Positions 17,141 to 25,398 of a DNA stretch of 37,747 nucleotides are shown in pieces. How positions within the stretch are numbered: position 1 is the first letter of the stretch; each line of letters opens with the position of its first letter. Location: the NCBI RefSeq assembly GCF_008042075.1, contig NZ_RDBN01000037.1:1825106-1862852 (forward strand), written 5' to 3'. The position numbers and the translations under genes were made by a program. A model generated the notes under the pieces. The model was given only the letters and a program-made list of their open reading frames with translations, ran no database searches and was not told where the DNA came from. Source of the DNA: Streptomyces sp. UW30. GTDB lineage: Bacteria > Actinomycetota > Actinomycetes > Streptomycetales > Streptomycetaceae.

Positions 17141-17920
17141 TCAGACCGCGATGACCCGCACGCCCGCCTCCTCGAAGCGCCGCAGTGTCTCCGGTTCGGC
17201 CGCCGTGTCCGTGACCAGCGTGTCCACGGCGTCGGCCGCACAGATCCGGGCGAACGCGCGCCGGCCCAGCTTGCTGGAGTCCGCCGCGACGATCACCCGC
17301 GCGGCGCGCTCGCACAGCAGCCGGTTGATCGCCGCCTCCGCCTCGTCGTGCGCGGCCGCGCCGTGCGCGGCGTCGAAGGCGACCACGCCGAGGACCGCCA
17401 CGTCGATCGTGATCTGGGCGAGCACCGCGTCCGCGAGCGGCCCGATGAGCTCGTACGACTGGGGGCGGGCGACCCCGCCGGTGACCACGATCTTGAACTG
17501 GGGGCGCACGGCGAGCTCATTGGCGATGTTGAGCGCGTTCGTGACGACGGTCAGCGCGGGCGAGCCCGACGTCAGGTCGCTGCGCACGGCCAGGGCGCGT
17601 GCCACCTCGGTGGTCGTCGTGCCGCCGGTCAGACCGACCGCCTCGCCGGGCGCGATGAGGTCGGCCACCGCCTTGGCGACGCGCTGCTTCTCCGAGGCGT
17701 GACGGGCCGTCTTGTAGCGCAGCGGCAGTTCGTACGACACTCCGTGCACGACCGCGCCGCCCCGCGTGCGCACGAGCATCTGCTGTTCCGCCAACTGGTC
17801 GAAGTCACGGCGGATCGTGGCGGACGACACCTCCAGCTCGGCGGCCGCCTGTTCGACGTCCAGCCGGCCCCGCTCGACGAGCAGCTCCAGCAGCGCCTTC
17901 CAGCGGGCGTCGCGCGACAT
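17141..17920 (-). CDS. DeoR-family transcriptional regulator, divergent from the sugar genes
   Basis: The 259-residue protein has an N-terminal winged helix (RWKALLELLVERGRLDVEQAAAELEVSSATIRRDFDQLAEQ) and a DeoR C-terminal sugar-phosphate sensor domain, with GLTGGTTTTEVARAL, TVVTNALNIANEL and VVTGGV. Such repressors usually respond to a phosphorylated sugar intermediate. The chosen ATG at 17920 has ggaggg 5 bases upstream; an ATG at 17941 lies in the same frame with poor spacing. The gene is divergent from a SIS-domain gene and an aldolase gene, which are the likely targets. The promoter gap of 143 bases between them contains an AT-rich patch. Confidence 0.92.
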   Translation of the reverse strand: MSRDARWKALLELLVERGRLDVEQAAAELEVSSATIRRDFDQLAEQQMLVRTRGGAVVHGVSYELPLRYKTARHASEKQRVAKAVADLIAPGEAVGLTGGTTTTEVARALAVRSDLTSGSPALTVVTNALNIANELAVRPQFKIVVTGGVARPQSYELIGPLADAVLAQITIDVAVLGVVAFDAAHGAAAHDEAEAAINRLLCERAARVIVAADSSKLGRRAFARICAADAVDTLVTDTAAEPETLRRFEEAGVRVIAV

Positions 17921-17989
17921 CCGCCCTCCATTCCTCGGCATTCCTCGACCTGGCGGTGACCTTAGCGCACTCCCATTCCACCCCGGTGC

Positions 17990-18017
17990 TTGATTTTGCT
18001 CGAAAGCTCGCTATATC
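17990..18017 (+). promoter_or_regulatory. Candidate sigma-70-like promoter for the SIS/aldolase operon
   Basis: A -35-like ttgatt (17990-17995) and a -10-like tatatc (18012-18017) are 16 bases apart in an unusually AT-rich stretch, upstream of the SIS gene start at 18064. The region is shared with the divergent DeoR gene and should hold its operator. I could not define the operator. Confidence 0.4.
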
Positions 18018-18063
18018 TTGCAGAAAAAAGCATGAAGGTTCATGGAAGCCCGGAGGATGGCGC

Positions 18064-18945
18064 ATGACGCATGTCGAGGACGAGCTCAACAGCCAGCCGG
18101 AGTGCTGGACGCGCGCCGCGGCCGAGGCGGCCGGCCACCGCGGAGCGCTGCCGGCGGCGGGGGAGCGGGTCGCGGTCGTCGGCTGCGGGACGTCGTACTT
18201 CATGGCGCAGGCGTTCGCCGCCCTGCGCGAGGGCTCGGACCAGGGAGAGACCGACGCCTTCGCCGCGTCGGAGTTCCCGCACGGGCGCACCTACGACCGT
18301 GTCCTCGCCCTCACCCGATCCGGCACCACCACCGAGGTCCTCGACCTGCTGGCGCGGCTGAAGGGGCGCACGCCCACCACGGCGATCACCGCCGACCCGG
18401 ACACGCCCGTCATGGCGGCCGCCGACGACGTCGTCGTCCTCGACTACGCGGACGAAAGGTCCGTCGTGCAGACCCGCTTCGCGACCACCGCCCTCACCCT
18501 GCTGCGCGCCCACCTCGGCCTGCACACGGACGCCGCGGTGGCCGACGCGCGCACGGTGCTCGCCGACGCTCTGCCCGAAGGGCTCGTGGAGTGCGGGCAG
18601 TTCACCTTCCTCGGCCGCGGCTGGACCGTGGGACTGGCGAACGAGGCCGGGCTGAAGATGCGCGAGGCGTCGCTGTCCTGGACCGAGGCCTACCCGGCCA
18701 TGGAGTACCGGCACGGTCCGATCAGCATCACCACCGGCGGCACCGCGGCCTGGATGTTCGGCGAGGCGCCCGAGGGGCTGGCGGAACAGGTGCGCGCCAC
18801 CGGCGGACTGTGGATCGAGGGCCGCCTCGACCCCCTCGCCGAACTGGTCCGCGCCCAGCGGCTCGCCGTCGCCGTCGCCGCGGCCCGCGGCCTCGACCCG
18901 GACCAGCCCCGCCACCTCACCCGGTCGGTGATCCTCGCGCCCTGA
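18064..18945 (+). CDS. SIS-domain sugar isomerase/deaminase (AgaS/GlmS-C type)
   Basis: The 293-residue protein has two SIS domains of the kind found in AgaS, FrlB and the isomerase half of GlmS. The first has VVGCGTSYFMAQAF and the phosphosugar-binding loop LTRSGTTTEVLDLL. The second has FLGRGWTVGLANEAGLKMREASLSWTEAYPAMEYRHGP, where the Glu/His pair matches the GlmS active site. It probably deaminates or isomerises an amino-sugar phosphate. The ATG at 18064 has ggagg 7 bases upstream, whereas the longer open frame has none. It is the first gene of a likely two-gene operon with the aldolase 47 bases downstream, controlled by the divergent DeoR regulator. The exact substrate is not determinable. 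Confidence 0.88.
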   Translation: MTHVEDELNSQPECWTRAAAEAAGHRGALPAAGERVAVVGCGTSYFMAQAFAALREGSDQGETDAFAASEFPHGRTYDRVLALTRSGTTTEVLDLLARLKGRTPTTAITADPDTPVMAAADDVVVLDYADERSVVQTRFATTALTLLRAHLGLHTDAAVADARTVLADALPEGLVECGQFTFLGRGWTVGLANEAGLKMREASLSWTEAYPAMEYRHGPISITTGGTAAWMFGEAPEGLAEQVRATGGLWIEGRLDPLAELVRAQRLAVAVAAARGLDPDQPRHLTRSVILAP

Positions 18946-18992
18946 CGCGTCCGCCCCACGCACCGAGACAGGAACAGGAGAAAGGACAGGCC

Positions 18993-19847
18993 GTGCCCCT
19001 CGCGACCACCGGCGAGCTCATCACCCGTGCCGCCGCAGCCCGTTCAGCCGTCGCCGCTTTCAACGTCATCACCCTGGAGCACATCGAGGCCGTCATCGCC
19101 GGTGCGGAGTCGATGAGTTCGCCCGTCGTCCTCCAAGTCAGCGAGAACGCCGTCAAGTTCCGCTACGGACGGCTGCTGCCGCTCGCCCGCGCGGCCGTCG
19201 CCGCCGCCGAACGCGCCGGCGTGCCCGTCGCGCTGCACCTCGACCACGTCCAGAGCGACGACCTGCTGCGCCAGGCGCCGGACGCCGGGTTCAGCTCCGT
19301 GATGTACGACGCGGCCCGGCTGCCGTACCTGGAGAACCTCGCCGCCACGAAGGCGGCCGTCGACTGGGCGCACGCCCAAGGCCTGTGGATCGAGGCCGAG
19401 TTGGGGCGCCTGGGCGGCAAGAGCGGCGAGCCGCCCCTGGACGCCCACGCCCCGGGTGCCCGCACCGACCCCACCGAGGCCCACGCCTTCGTCACCGACT
19501 CCGGCGTCGACGCCCTCGCCGTCGCGATCGGCAGCTCGCACGCCATGACGACCCGCACCGCCACCCTCGACCACGACCTCCTCAAGCGCCTCGCCGCCGC
19601 CCTGGACGTCCCCCTCGTCCTGCACGGCTCCTCCGGCGTTCCCGACGACGAACTGACCGCGGCGGTCGCGGGCGGTATCGCCAAGGTCAACGTCGGTACG
19701 GCCCTCAACATCGCCATGACCAGCGCGATCCGCGACTTCCTCGCCGCCCATCCCGAGGCGGTCGACTCGCGCAAGTACCTGAGCGTGGGCCGGGAGGCGA
19801 TGGTGCGGGCGGTGGCCGACATCATCGGGGTGCTGGGGGCTCGCTGA
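18993..19847 (+). CDS. Class II (zinc) fructose/tagatose-bisphosphate aldolase family protein
   Basis: The 284-residue protein has the full class II aldolase fold: AFNVITLEHIEAVIAGAE, then ALHLDHVQS with the zinc/acid residues, the glutamate segment WIEAELGRLGGKSG, LAVAIGSSHAM, LHGSSGVPDDEL and GIAKVNVGTALN. These enzymes cleave a ketose bisphosphate to dihydroxyacetone phosphate and an aldehyde. The position after an AgaS-like gene suggests a GatY/KbaY-like role on a tagatose-type sugar. The start is a GTG (18993) with an aaagga site upstream. No sugar kinase or transport gene is nearby, so the pathway is incomplete in this window. Confidence 0.92.
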   Translation: MPLATTGELITRAAAARSAVAAFNVITLEHIEAVIAGAESMSSPVVLQVSENAVKFRYGRLLPLARAAVAAAERAGVPVALHLDHVQSDDLLRQAPDAGFSSVMYDAARLPYLENLAATKAAVDWAHAQGLWIEAELGRLGGKSGEPPLDAHAPGARTDPTEAHAFVTDSGVDALAVAIGSSHAMTTRTATLDHDLLKRLAAALDVPLVLHGSSGVPDDELTAAVAGGIAKVNVGTALNIAMTSAIRDFLAAHPEAVDSRKYLSVGREAMVRAVADIIGVLGAR

Positions 19848-19874
19848 CCCGGCCGCCGACGCGGGCCGTGACGG

Positions 19875-21020
19875 CTAGCGCTTGACGGCCCGCAGCACCA
19901 CGAACTTCGGGTCCCCGGCGACCAGTTCACTGTTCCCGAACAGCCGCCGCAGCTTCACGTGGTACCCGAGATGCCGGTTGCCGATCACCCACAGTTCGCC
20001 GCCCGGCCGCAGCGCGCGCTTGGCGCCCGTGAACATCCGCCAGGCCGTCGCGTCGGTCGTCGCCTGGTGCGAGTGGAACGGCGGGTTATTGAGCACCAGG
20101 TCGACACTCCCGGCCGGCACGCCCGCCATCCCGTCCCCGACCCGGAACTCGGCGTGCCCCGGCACCCCGTTCGCCCGGTACGTCGCCTCCGCCGAGGCCA
20201 CGGCCTGGAACGACTCGTCCACGAACAGCACCTCGGCCTCGGGGTTCGCCAGCGCCACCGCCGTACCGACGATGCCGTTGCCGCACCCGAGGTCCACCAC
20301 CCGCCGGGCGCCCTTGCCGTCCGGCAGATGCCCCAGGAAGAACCGCGTCCCGATGTCGAGCCGGTCGGCGCAGAAGACGCCCGCGTGATTGACGACCGTG
20401 CTGTGCGAGACCGCGCCGATGCCGTCGGGGAGCGTGTAGGTGTACGGCCACGGGTTGACGGGCGGCTCCGGCACCGGCTCGGGGGTGCAGAAGATCAGCC
20501 GGGCCTTCTTCTGCGCGAGCGAGGTGCGGGTCGGGCCGAGCACCCGCTCGAACAGCTGGAGCGTCGAGGTGTGGATCTCCTTCACCATGCCCGTGCCGAC
20601 CACCACCGTGCCCTCGTGCACCGCGGGCGCCAGCCCGATCAGCTGGTCCTCCAGCAGCGCGAGGCTCTTGGGCACCCGCACCAGCAGGACGTCGACCCGG
20701 TCCGGCGGCGGGTCCTGCGTGGTGAGAAGCCGGACGGTGCCGGGCTCGACGCCGTGCCGGGCGAGGTTCGCGCGGGTCGCCTCCTGCGTCAGGTACGAGT
20801 CCGTGATCTGTGTCGGCCGGTGCCCGGCGAGCGCCGTGACCAGGGCGCCCCAGCGGTCGCCGACGACCACGACCGTGCCGGACAGCGAGATGTCCCGCTC
20901 CGCCAGGTGCCGCAGCAGGTACTCGTCGGAGGCGTCCCAGGCACGCAGCCTGTCGCGCGGGTCCTCGGGGAATCGGGTCAGCGCGAGTTCGCCCCACGGC
21001 GTCGTCATACGGTCGTTCAT
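19875..21020 (-). CDS. rlmG: RlmG-like 23S rRNA (guanine-N2) methyltransferase
   Basis: The 381-residue protein has the paired-domain layout of RlmG/RsmC methyltransferases: a degenerate N-terminal methyltransferase-like domain, then a C-terminal catalytic domain with the SAM-binding loop VVDLGCGNGIVGTAVA and the base-binding motif VLNNPPFHSH. RlmG methylates one guanine of 23S rRNA at N2; RsmC acts on 16S rRNA, and the two are hard to tell apart by eye. The ATG at 21020 follows a gagg site. It is convergent with the aldolase gene (27 bases between) and divergent from the AlkB gene (56 bases between starts). Its function is housekeeping rather than part of the sugar locus. Confidence 0.88.
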   Translation of the reverse strand: MNDRMTTPWGELALTRFPEDPRDRLRAWDASDEYLLRHLAERDISLSGTVVVVGDRWGALVTALAGHRPTQITDSYLTQEATRANLARHGVEPGTVRLLTTQDPPPDRVDVLLVRVPKSLALLEDQLIGLAPAVHEGTVVVGTGMVKEIHTSTLQLFERVLGPTRTSLAQKKARLIFCTPEPVPEPPVNPWPYTYTLPDGIGAVSHSTVVNHAGVFCADRLDIGTRFFLGHLPDGKGARRVVDLGCGNGIVGTAVALANPEAEVLFVDESFQAVASAEATYRANGVPGHAEFRVGDGMAGVPAGSVDLVLNNPPFHSHQATTDATAWRMFTGAKRALRPGGELWVIGNRHLGYHVKLRRLFGNSELVAGDPKFVVLRAVKR

Positions 21021-21076
21021 CGTGCCTCAAGGCTAGCCGAGCCGCAGCTCACGACCGGTGGGGGAGGATGGGAGGC

Positions 21077-21718
21077 ATGGACGCCGAGCTGTTCCCCCGG
21101 GAGCGTACGGAGGTCGCGCCGGGCGCGGTGCATGTGCCCGACTGGCTGGACGCGCGGGCCCAGCGCGAGCTGCTGGAGGCCTGCCGCACATGGGCAGGCC
21201 CACCGGCGGGCCTGCGCACGGTCCGCACCCCCGGAGGCGCCGCGATGACCGCCCGGCAGGTCTGCCTCGGCTGGCACTGGTACCCGTACGCCTACGCCCG
21301 CACGGTCGTCGACGGCGACGGCACCCCGGTGAAACCCTTCCCCGAGTGGCTCGGCGAGCTGGGCCGCCGCGCGGTCCGCGACACCTTGGGGGAGCAGGAG
21401 ACGGCGTACGACATCGCACTGATCAACTTCTACGACGCCGACGCCCGCATGGGCATGCACCGCGACAGCGACGAGAAGTCGCCCGCGCCGGTCGTGTCCC
21501 TGAGCCTCGGCGACACCTGTGTCTTCCGCTTCGGCAACACCGACACCCGGACCCGGCCCTACACGGACGTAGCACTGCGCAGCGGCGACCTGTTCGTGTT
21601 CGGCGGCCCCTCCCGGCTCGCCTACCACGGTGTGCCGAAGGTGCACCCGGGCACCGCACCGCCGGAGTTGGGACTGACCGGGCGGCTGAACGTCACGCTC
21701 AGGGTGAGCGGGCTGTAG
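21077..21718 (+). CDS. alkB: AlkB-like Fe(II)/2-oxoglutarate dioxygenase (alkylated-nucleic-acid repair)
   Basis: The 213-residue protein fits the AlkB family, which removes alkyl groups from DNA or RNA bases by oxidation. The iron ligands are visible as His128-x-Asp130 (MHRDSDE) and His184 (LAYHGV). The 2-oxoglutarate-binding arginines are in RLNVTLR (203 and 209), and the INFYD strand precedes the HxD. The start at 21077 has ggggagg 9 bases upstream; an ATG at 21068 directly abuts that site and is unlikely. It stands alone, divergent from the rRNA methyltransferase gene. Confidence 0.93.
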   Translation: MDAELFPRERTEVAPGAVHVPDWLDARAQRELLEACRTWAGPPAGLRTVRTPGGAAMTARQVCLGWHWYPYAYARTVVDGDGTPVKPFPEWLGELGRRAVRDTLGEQETAYDIALINFYDADARMGMHRDSDEKSPAPVVSLSLGDTCVFRFGNTDTRTRPYTDVALRSGDLFVFGGPSRLAYHGVPKVHPGTAPPELGLTGRLNVTLRVSGL

Positions 21719-21754
21719 GCCGCCGAATTCGCGGATCATGGGAGACTCGCCCTC

Positions 21755-22993
21755 ATGAGCGGCAAGGCGGACCCCCGGCCGGCGGGGGAAGGGACCACCT
21801 CGAGGACGCGCTTGGACCGGGGGCGCGGTGCGCTCGGGCCCGCGTTGGAGCTCGTGCACACCGGACGCGCGCCCACGCGTGCCGTCCTCACCGCCGAGCT
21901 CGGGGTGACCCGGGCCACGGCCGGCGCGGTCGCCGCCGAGCTGGAGGCGCTCGGGCTGATCCGGGTCGACGCCCGGCCCGGCGCGGCGGCCGGTTCGCAG
22001 GGGCGGCCATCGCACCGTCTGTCGGTCGCCGAGGACGGGCCCGTCGTCCTCGCCGCGCAGGTCCACGCCGACGGGTTCCGGGCGGCGCTGGTCGGCCTCG
22101 GCGGCCGTATCGTCGCCACCGCGCCCGGCTGCGAGACCGTGGACGCCGACCCGGCCAAGGTGCTCGGCTCCGTCGTCGAAGCGGGCGCCGACCTGCTGCG
22201 CACGACCGGACGGCGCTGCGTCGGCGCCGGTCTCGCCGTCCCGTCCGCCGTCGCCGAACCGGACGGTCTCGCGCTGAACCCCCTGCACCTGGCATGGCCC
22301 GTGGGTGCTCCGGTGCGCCGCATCTTCACGGAGTGCGTGCGCGAGGCCGGGATCACCGGACCGGCGTTCACCGGCAACGACGTCAACCTCGCCGCGCTCG
22401 CCGAGCACCGGCACGGCGCGGGGCGCGGCGCCCGGGACCTGCTGTGCGTGGCCACCGGGCACCGGGGCGTCGGCGGGGCACTCGTGCTGGACGGCCGTCT
22501 GCACACCGGCAGTTCGGGCCTGGCCCTGGAGGTCGGCCACCTCACGGTGAACCCCGAAGGCAGACCCTGCCACTGCGGCAGCCGCGGCTGTCTGGACGTC
22601 GAGGCCGACCCGCTCGCCTTCCTCACGGCGGCGGGGCGGGAGCCTGGCCCCGAGGTCTCGTTGCTCCAGCAGGCCAACGACCTGATCCGCAACCACTACG
22701 ACGACCTGACGGTCCGCACCGCGACCGAGGCCCTCATCGACCGCCTCGGGCTGGGCCTCGCGGGCCTGGTCAACATCCTCAACCCGGACCGCATCATCCT
22801 CGGCGGCCTGCACCGCACCCTCCTCGACGCCGACCCCGAACGCCTGCGCGCCGTCGTCGCCGACCGCAGCCTGTGGGGCCAGAGCGGCGGCGTCCCGATC
22901 CTCGCGTGCACCCTCGACCACAACAGCCTGGTCGGCGCGGCCGAGTTGGCCTGGCAGCCGGTCCTGGACGATCCGCTGGGGGCGCTGGCCTAG
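21755..22993 (+). CDS. ROK-family protein with N-terminal winged helix (sugar-responsive regulator)
   Basis: The 412-residue protein has an N-terminal winged helix (HTGRAPTRAVLTAELGVTRATAGAVAAELEALGLIRV) and a ROK/actin-like ATPase fold. The zinc motif is visible as CHCGSRGC, with the preceding EVGHLTVNPEG. GNDVNLAALAEH and PDRIILGG are further family marks. This layout is that of NagC/XylR/Mlc-type repressors rather than of glucokinases, which lack the DNA-binding part. The phosphotransfer residues are not clearly kinase-like. The stop codon overlaps that of the convergent gene by two bases (ctag at 22990-22993). Its targets are unknown; sugar-related genes lie on both sides. Confidence 0.9.
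   Translation: MSGKADPRPAGEGTTSRTRLDRGRGALGPALELVHTGRAPTRAVLTAELGVTRATAGAVAAELEALGLIRVDARPGAAAGSQGRPSHRLSVAEDGPVVLAAQVHADGFRAALVGLGGRIVATAPGCETVDADPAKVLGSVVEAGADLLRTTGRRCVGAGLAVPSAVAEPDGLALNPLHLAWPVGAPVRRIFTECVREAGITGPAFTGNDVNLAALAEHRHGAGRGARDLLCVATGHRGVGGALVLDGRLHTGSSGLALEVGHLTVNPEGRPCHCGSRGCLDVEADPLAFLTAAGREPGPEVSLLQQANDLIRNHYDDLTVRTATEALIDRLGLGLAGLVNILNPDRIILGGLHRTLLDADPERLRAVVADRSLWGQSGGVPILACTLDHNSLVGAAELAWQPVLDDPLGALA
22990..22993. other. Overlapping stop codons of convergent genes on one CTAG
   Basis: The ROK gene ends with tag at 22991-22993, and the SnoaL-like gene ends on the opposite strand with cta at 22990-22992. No room is left for a terminator between the two genes. Confidence 0.9.
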
Positions 22994-23328
22994 GGGGTTT
23001 GTGCGGTGACCCGCCACTCGCGGACCAGCGGCCCCGTGACACGGGCGGTCCACAGCGCGGGCCCGGCCGGCTCCGGCCGCGAGCAGTCGGAGTACCCGGT
23101 CACCACCACGACGTCGCCTCGCACGGTCAACCCGGTGAACGTGTTGCGATAGTCCGGGAAGGCCGCGAAGAACCCCCGCCAGGCGTCCAGACACGCCCGC
23201 TTCCCGCGGACCGTGCCGCCCTCGGAGTCGACGAACGTGTGGTCGTCCGACATCAACGACGCCAGGCCGTCGAGGTCCCGGTCGTTGATCGCGGCGTTGA
23301 AGCGGTGGACGACGTCGGTGGGATCCAT
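22990..23328 (-). CDS. SnoaL-like / nuclear-transport-factor-2 fold protein
   Basis: This small 112-residue protein begins MDPTDVVHRFNAAINDRDLDGLASLMSDDHTFVDSEG and continues with RACLDAWRGFFAAFPDYRNTF and a row of predicted beta strands, the usual pattern of the SnoaL/DUF4440 branch of the NTF2-like superfamily. Members range from polyketide cyclases to isomerases and binding proteins, so no function is assigned. The ATG at 23328 is the first start that gives family-typical length; the longer open frame is an antisense shadow of the next gene. It is convergent with the ROK gene. Confidence 0.85.
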   Translation of the reverse strand: MDPTDVVHRFNAAINDRDLDGLASLMSDDHTFVDSEGGTVRGKRACLDAWRGFFAAFPDYRNTFTGLTVRGDVVVVTGYSDCSRPEPAGPALWTARVTGPLVREWRVTAQTP

Positions 23329-23421
23329 GACGCCATTCCTTCCCGGCCTGCCCCCCGCTCCGACCCTACAGACGCCCACCCGGACCCGCTCCTGACGAGC
23401 CTCGCCGAGTAGGCTCGTGAC

Positions 23422-23871
23422 ATGCGGATCTCCGTTTCCTCGGACATGGACAAACCGGTGGCGCGCTCGCTCGTCACCCAACTGCGCGAGCGCGGCCACG
23501 AGGTGGTGACGTACGGCGCGCTCAGCCCCGGCGCCGACCCGCAGTGGGCCGCCTGTTCCGAGGCGGCCGCCCGCGAGGTCGCCGCCGGCACGGCGGACCA
23601 GGCGATCGTGTGCTGCTGGACCGGCACGGGCGCCTCGATCGCCGCGAACAAGGTGCCGGGCGTACGGGCCGCCCTGTGCACGGACGCCTACACGGCCAAT
23701 GGCGCCCGCCGCTGGAACGACGCCAATGTGCTCGCCCTCGGCCTGCGGCTGACGTCCGAGCCGCTGCTCAAGGAGATCCTCGACGCCTGGTTCGCGGCGG
23801 AGGCCAGCGCGGACGCCGAGGACCGGGAGAACGTGGCGCGCGTCGACCGACTGGATCTCGGCCGGGCCTAG
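23422..23871 (+). CDS. RpiB/LacAB-family sugar-phosphate isomerase with altered active-site residues
   Basis: The 149-residue protein has the typical length and fold of the family, with IAANKVPGVRAALCTDAYTA and NDANVLALGLRL as clear signatures. Ribose-5-phosphate isomerase B usually has an N-terminal DHAG motif, a Cys-Gly-Thr-Gly loop and a catalytic His after the later Cys. Here the first is DMDK, the loop is Cys65-Trp-Thr-Gly and the His position is Thr87. The family is certain, but the substrate is probably not ribose 5-phosphate. The ATG at 23422 has only a weak ribosome site. The gene is convergent with, and shares its stop region with, the phosphotriesterase-family gene. Confidence 0.86.
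   Translation: MRISVSSDMDKPVARSLVTQLRERGHEVVTYGALSPGADPQWAACSEAAAREVAAGTADQAIVCCWTGTGASIAANKVPGVRAALCTDAYTANGARRWNDANVLALGLRLTSEPLLKEILDAWFAAEASADAEDRENVARVDRLDLGRA
23868..23871. other. Second CTAG shared by stop codons of convergent genes
   Basis: The RpiB-like gene ends with tag at 23869-23871, and the phosphotriesterase-family gene ends on the other strand with cta at 23868-23870. The arrangement is the same as at 22990-22993. Confidence 0.9.
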
Positions 23872-24788
23872 GGCGGTGCTTCCCCCCACTCGGCGGCGAA
23901 GGCCCGGCCGGGGTTGTCGGTGAGGACGCGCTCAGCGAGCTCCTCGCCGAGCGCGAGCGCCAGCCGTGGCCGCACCCGGCGCAGCAGATACGGCATTCCG
24001 GGACCGCCGTCGACCGACCGCGCCCCGGCGGCGACGGTGTCCCCGCCCAGCAGCAGCCGGTGCCCGAACCCGGCCTCGGCCAGCGCCCCCACCGCGTCCG
24101 GCATGCGCCAGTCGGTGGCGTGATGGGCGCGCGAGGGCCCGTCGAAGGCGAGCCAGCAGCCCGACTCGGCGGCCTGGCGGTGGACCGCGAGGTCGGGGGA
24201 GCGGTTGAGATGGCCGAGGATCACCCGGTGCGGCGGGACGCCCAACTCGCCGCACAGCAGGTCCAGTACGTCGAGCGCGCCGGTTCCCATCTCCAGGTGC
24301 ACGGCGATGGGCGCGTCCGTCGCGTGGTGGGCCTCGGCCGCGGCGGCCATCGTCCAGCGGGCGTGCGCGTCGAGGCCGTGGAAGCCGCCGGCTACCTTGA
24401 CGATCCCGGCGCGGACTCCCGAAGTCCCGATACCCACGGTCAGTTCGGAGACGAAGACCTCGGCGAGCTTCCCGCGCAGTTCGTCGAGCAACCTCGGGGA
24501 GTAGTGCGCCGCTTGATGCAGTCCCGTCGCACAGACCAGATGCACCCCGGCGGCCCGGGACAGCGACGGCAGGTCGGCGGCCCTGCGCCCCATGCCGTAC
24601 GGAGTCCACTGCACGACGGCCGAACCGCCGGCCGCGCGGAACGCCTCCAGCTCGGCCCGCGCGGCGGAGGCGTCGTTCAGCTCCTGGCCGGGCAGTTGCG
24701 GGCTGCACAGGAAGAGGTGGTCGTGCGCGTCGCACACGCCGAGCTCCCCGGGCCGCAGGTCCCCCAGGACCGTACGGATCGCACTCAC
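23868..24788 (-). CDS. Phosphotriesterase-family metal-dependent hydrolase
   Basis: The 306-residue amidohydrolase-superfamily protein resembles the phosphotriesterase/lactonase branch. Metal-site residues are visible in order: HxH in CDAHDHLFL, a candidate carbamylated Lys in AGIVKVAGG, His in AVHLEMGTG, His in ILGHLNRSPD and Asp in LLGGDTV. Natural substrates in this family are often lactones or sugar lactones rather than phosphotriesters. The start is a GTG at 24788, which overlaps the stop of the DUF4865 gene (gtga), so the two are translationally coupled. At the other end it shares a CTAG with the RpiB-like gene. The neighbours suggest a carbohydrate or lactone substrate, which is an inference. 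Confidence 0.85.
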   Translation of the reverse strand: MSAIRTVLGDLRPGELGVCDAHDHLFLCSPQLPGQELNDASAARAELEAFRAAGGSAVVQWTPYGMGRRAADLPSLSRAAGVHLVCATGLHQAAHYSPRLLDELRGKLAEVFVSELTVGIGTSGVRAGIVKVAGGFHGLDAHARWTMAAAAEAHHATDAPIAVHLEMGTGALDVLDLLCGELGVPPHRVILGHLNRSPDLAVHRQAAESGCWLAFDGPSRAHHATDWRMPDAVGALAEAGFGHRLLLGGDTVAAGARSVDGGPGMPYLLRRVRPRLALALGEELAERVLTDNPGRAFAAEWGEAPP

Positions 24789-25369
24789 CACTGCCGGCCC
24801 CGCGGCAGCGCGCCCAGGCCGGGCCCCGACAGGTGCAGCACCTGGTACACGTCGCCCTCGGCCTTGGGCGTGTCCTGCTCCCAGAGCGAGAAGTGGACGA
24901 CCTCCCACGCGTGCGTGTCGACGACGGCGGCCGCCAGCAGGGCGCCGTCCTGCGCCGCCAGCCGCACGGTCTCGTCCACGGACTGGGCCATGAACGCGGC
25001 CAACTCCACACCGTCCGGCACCGGTTGACGCCGACGCACGGCCGACGTGGCGGGGGAGCCCGCGGCGCCGCCCTCCTCGTAGGCGAGCCCCGTCCACTGC
25101 CGCACCCGCGGCCGCCCGAAGTCGTTCACGGGTCCCTGGAAGGCGCCTCCCCACAGGAAGGCGTTCATGCCCTCCATGGTGTTCCAGAGGTAGAAGGGCC
25201 CGTACTGGTTGACGGCCGACCCCTGTACACCGCGCTCGCGCAGCAGATACGTCTTGACGCCGAGCCCGTCCCAGTCGTCCAGCAGATGCCCGACGCGGGC
25301 GACACGGGAGCGGATGATGCCCATGTCGTAGTCGGCGGGCAGGGTGAACTCGTACTGCATGGCGTGCAT
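24785..25369 (-). CDS. DUF4865 family protein
   Basis: The 194-residue protein matches the DUF4865 pattern as I recall it: MHAMQYEFTLPADYDMGIIRSRV, then KTYLLRERGVQGSAVNQYGPFYLWNTMEGMNAFLWGG and FGRPRVRQWTGLA. The ferredoxin-like strands and conserved Trp and Tyr residues suggest a small dimeric alpha/beta-barrel protein, possibly a monooxygenase-like fold, but no function is established. The ATG at 25369 has aaggga upstream; an ATG at 25360 is in the same frame. It lies 29 bases after the TetR gene on the same strand and overlaps the downstream hydrolase gene by 4 bases, so the three are probably one operon. Confidence 0.8.
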   Translation of the reverse strand: MHAMQYEFTLPADYDMGIIRSRVARVGHLLDDWDGLGVKTYLLRERGVQGSAVNQYGPFYLWNTMEGMNAFLWGGAFQGPVNDFGRPRVRQWTGLAYEEGGAAGSPATSAVRRRQPVPDGVELAAFMAQSVDETVRLAAQDGALLAAAVVDTHAWEVVHFSLWEQDTPKAEGDVYQVLHLSGPGLGALPRGRQW

Positions 25370-25398
25370 GCCACGTCCCTTCTCGGGCCTGAACTCCG

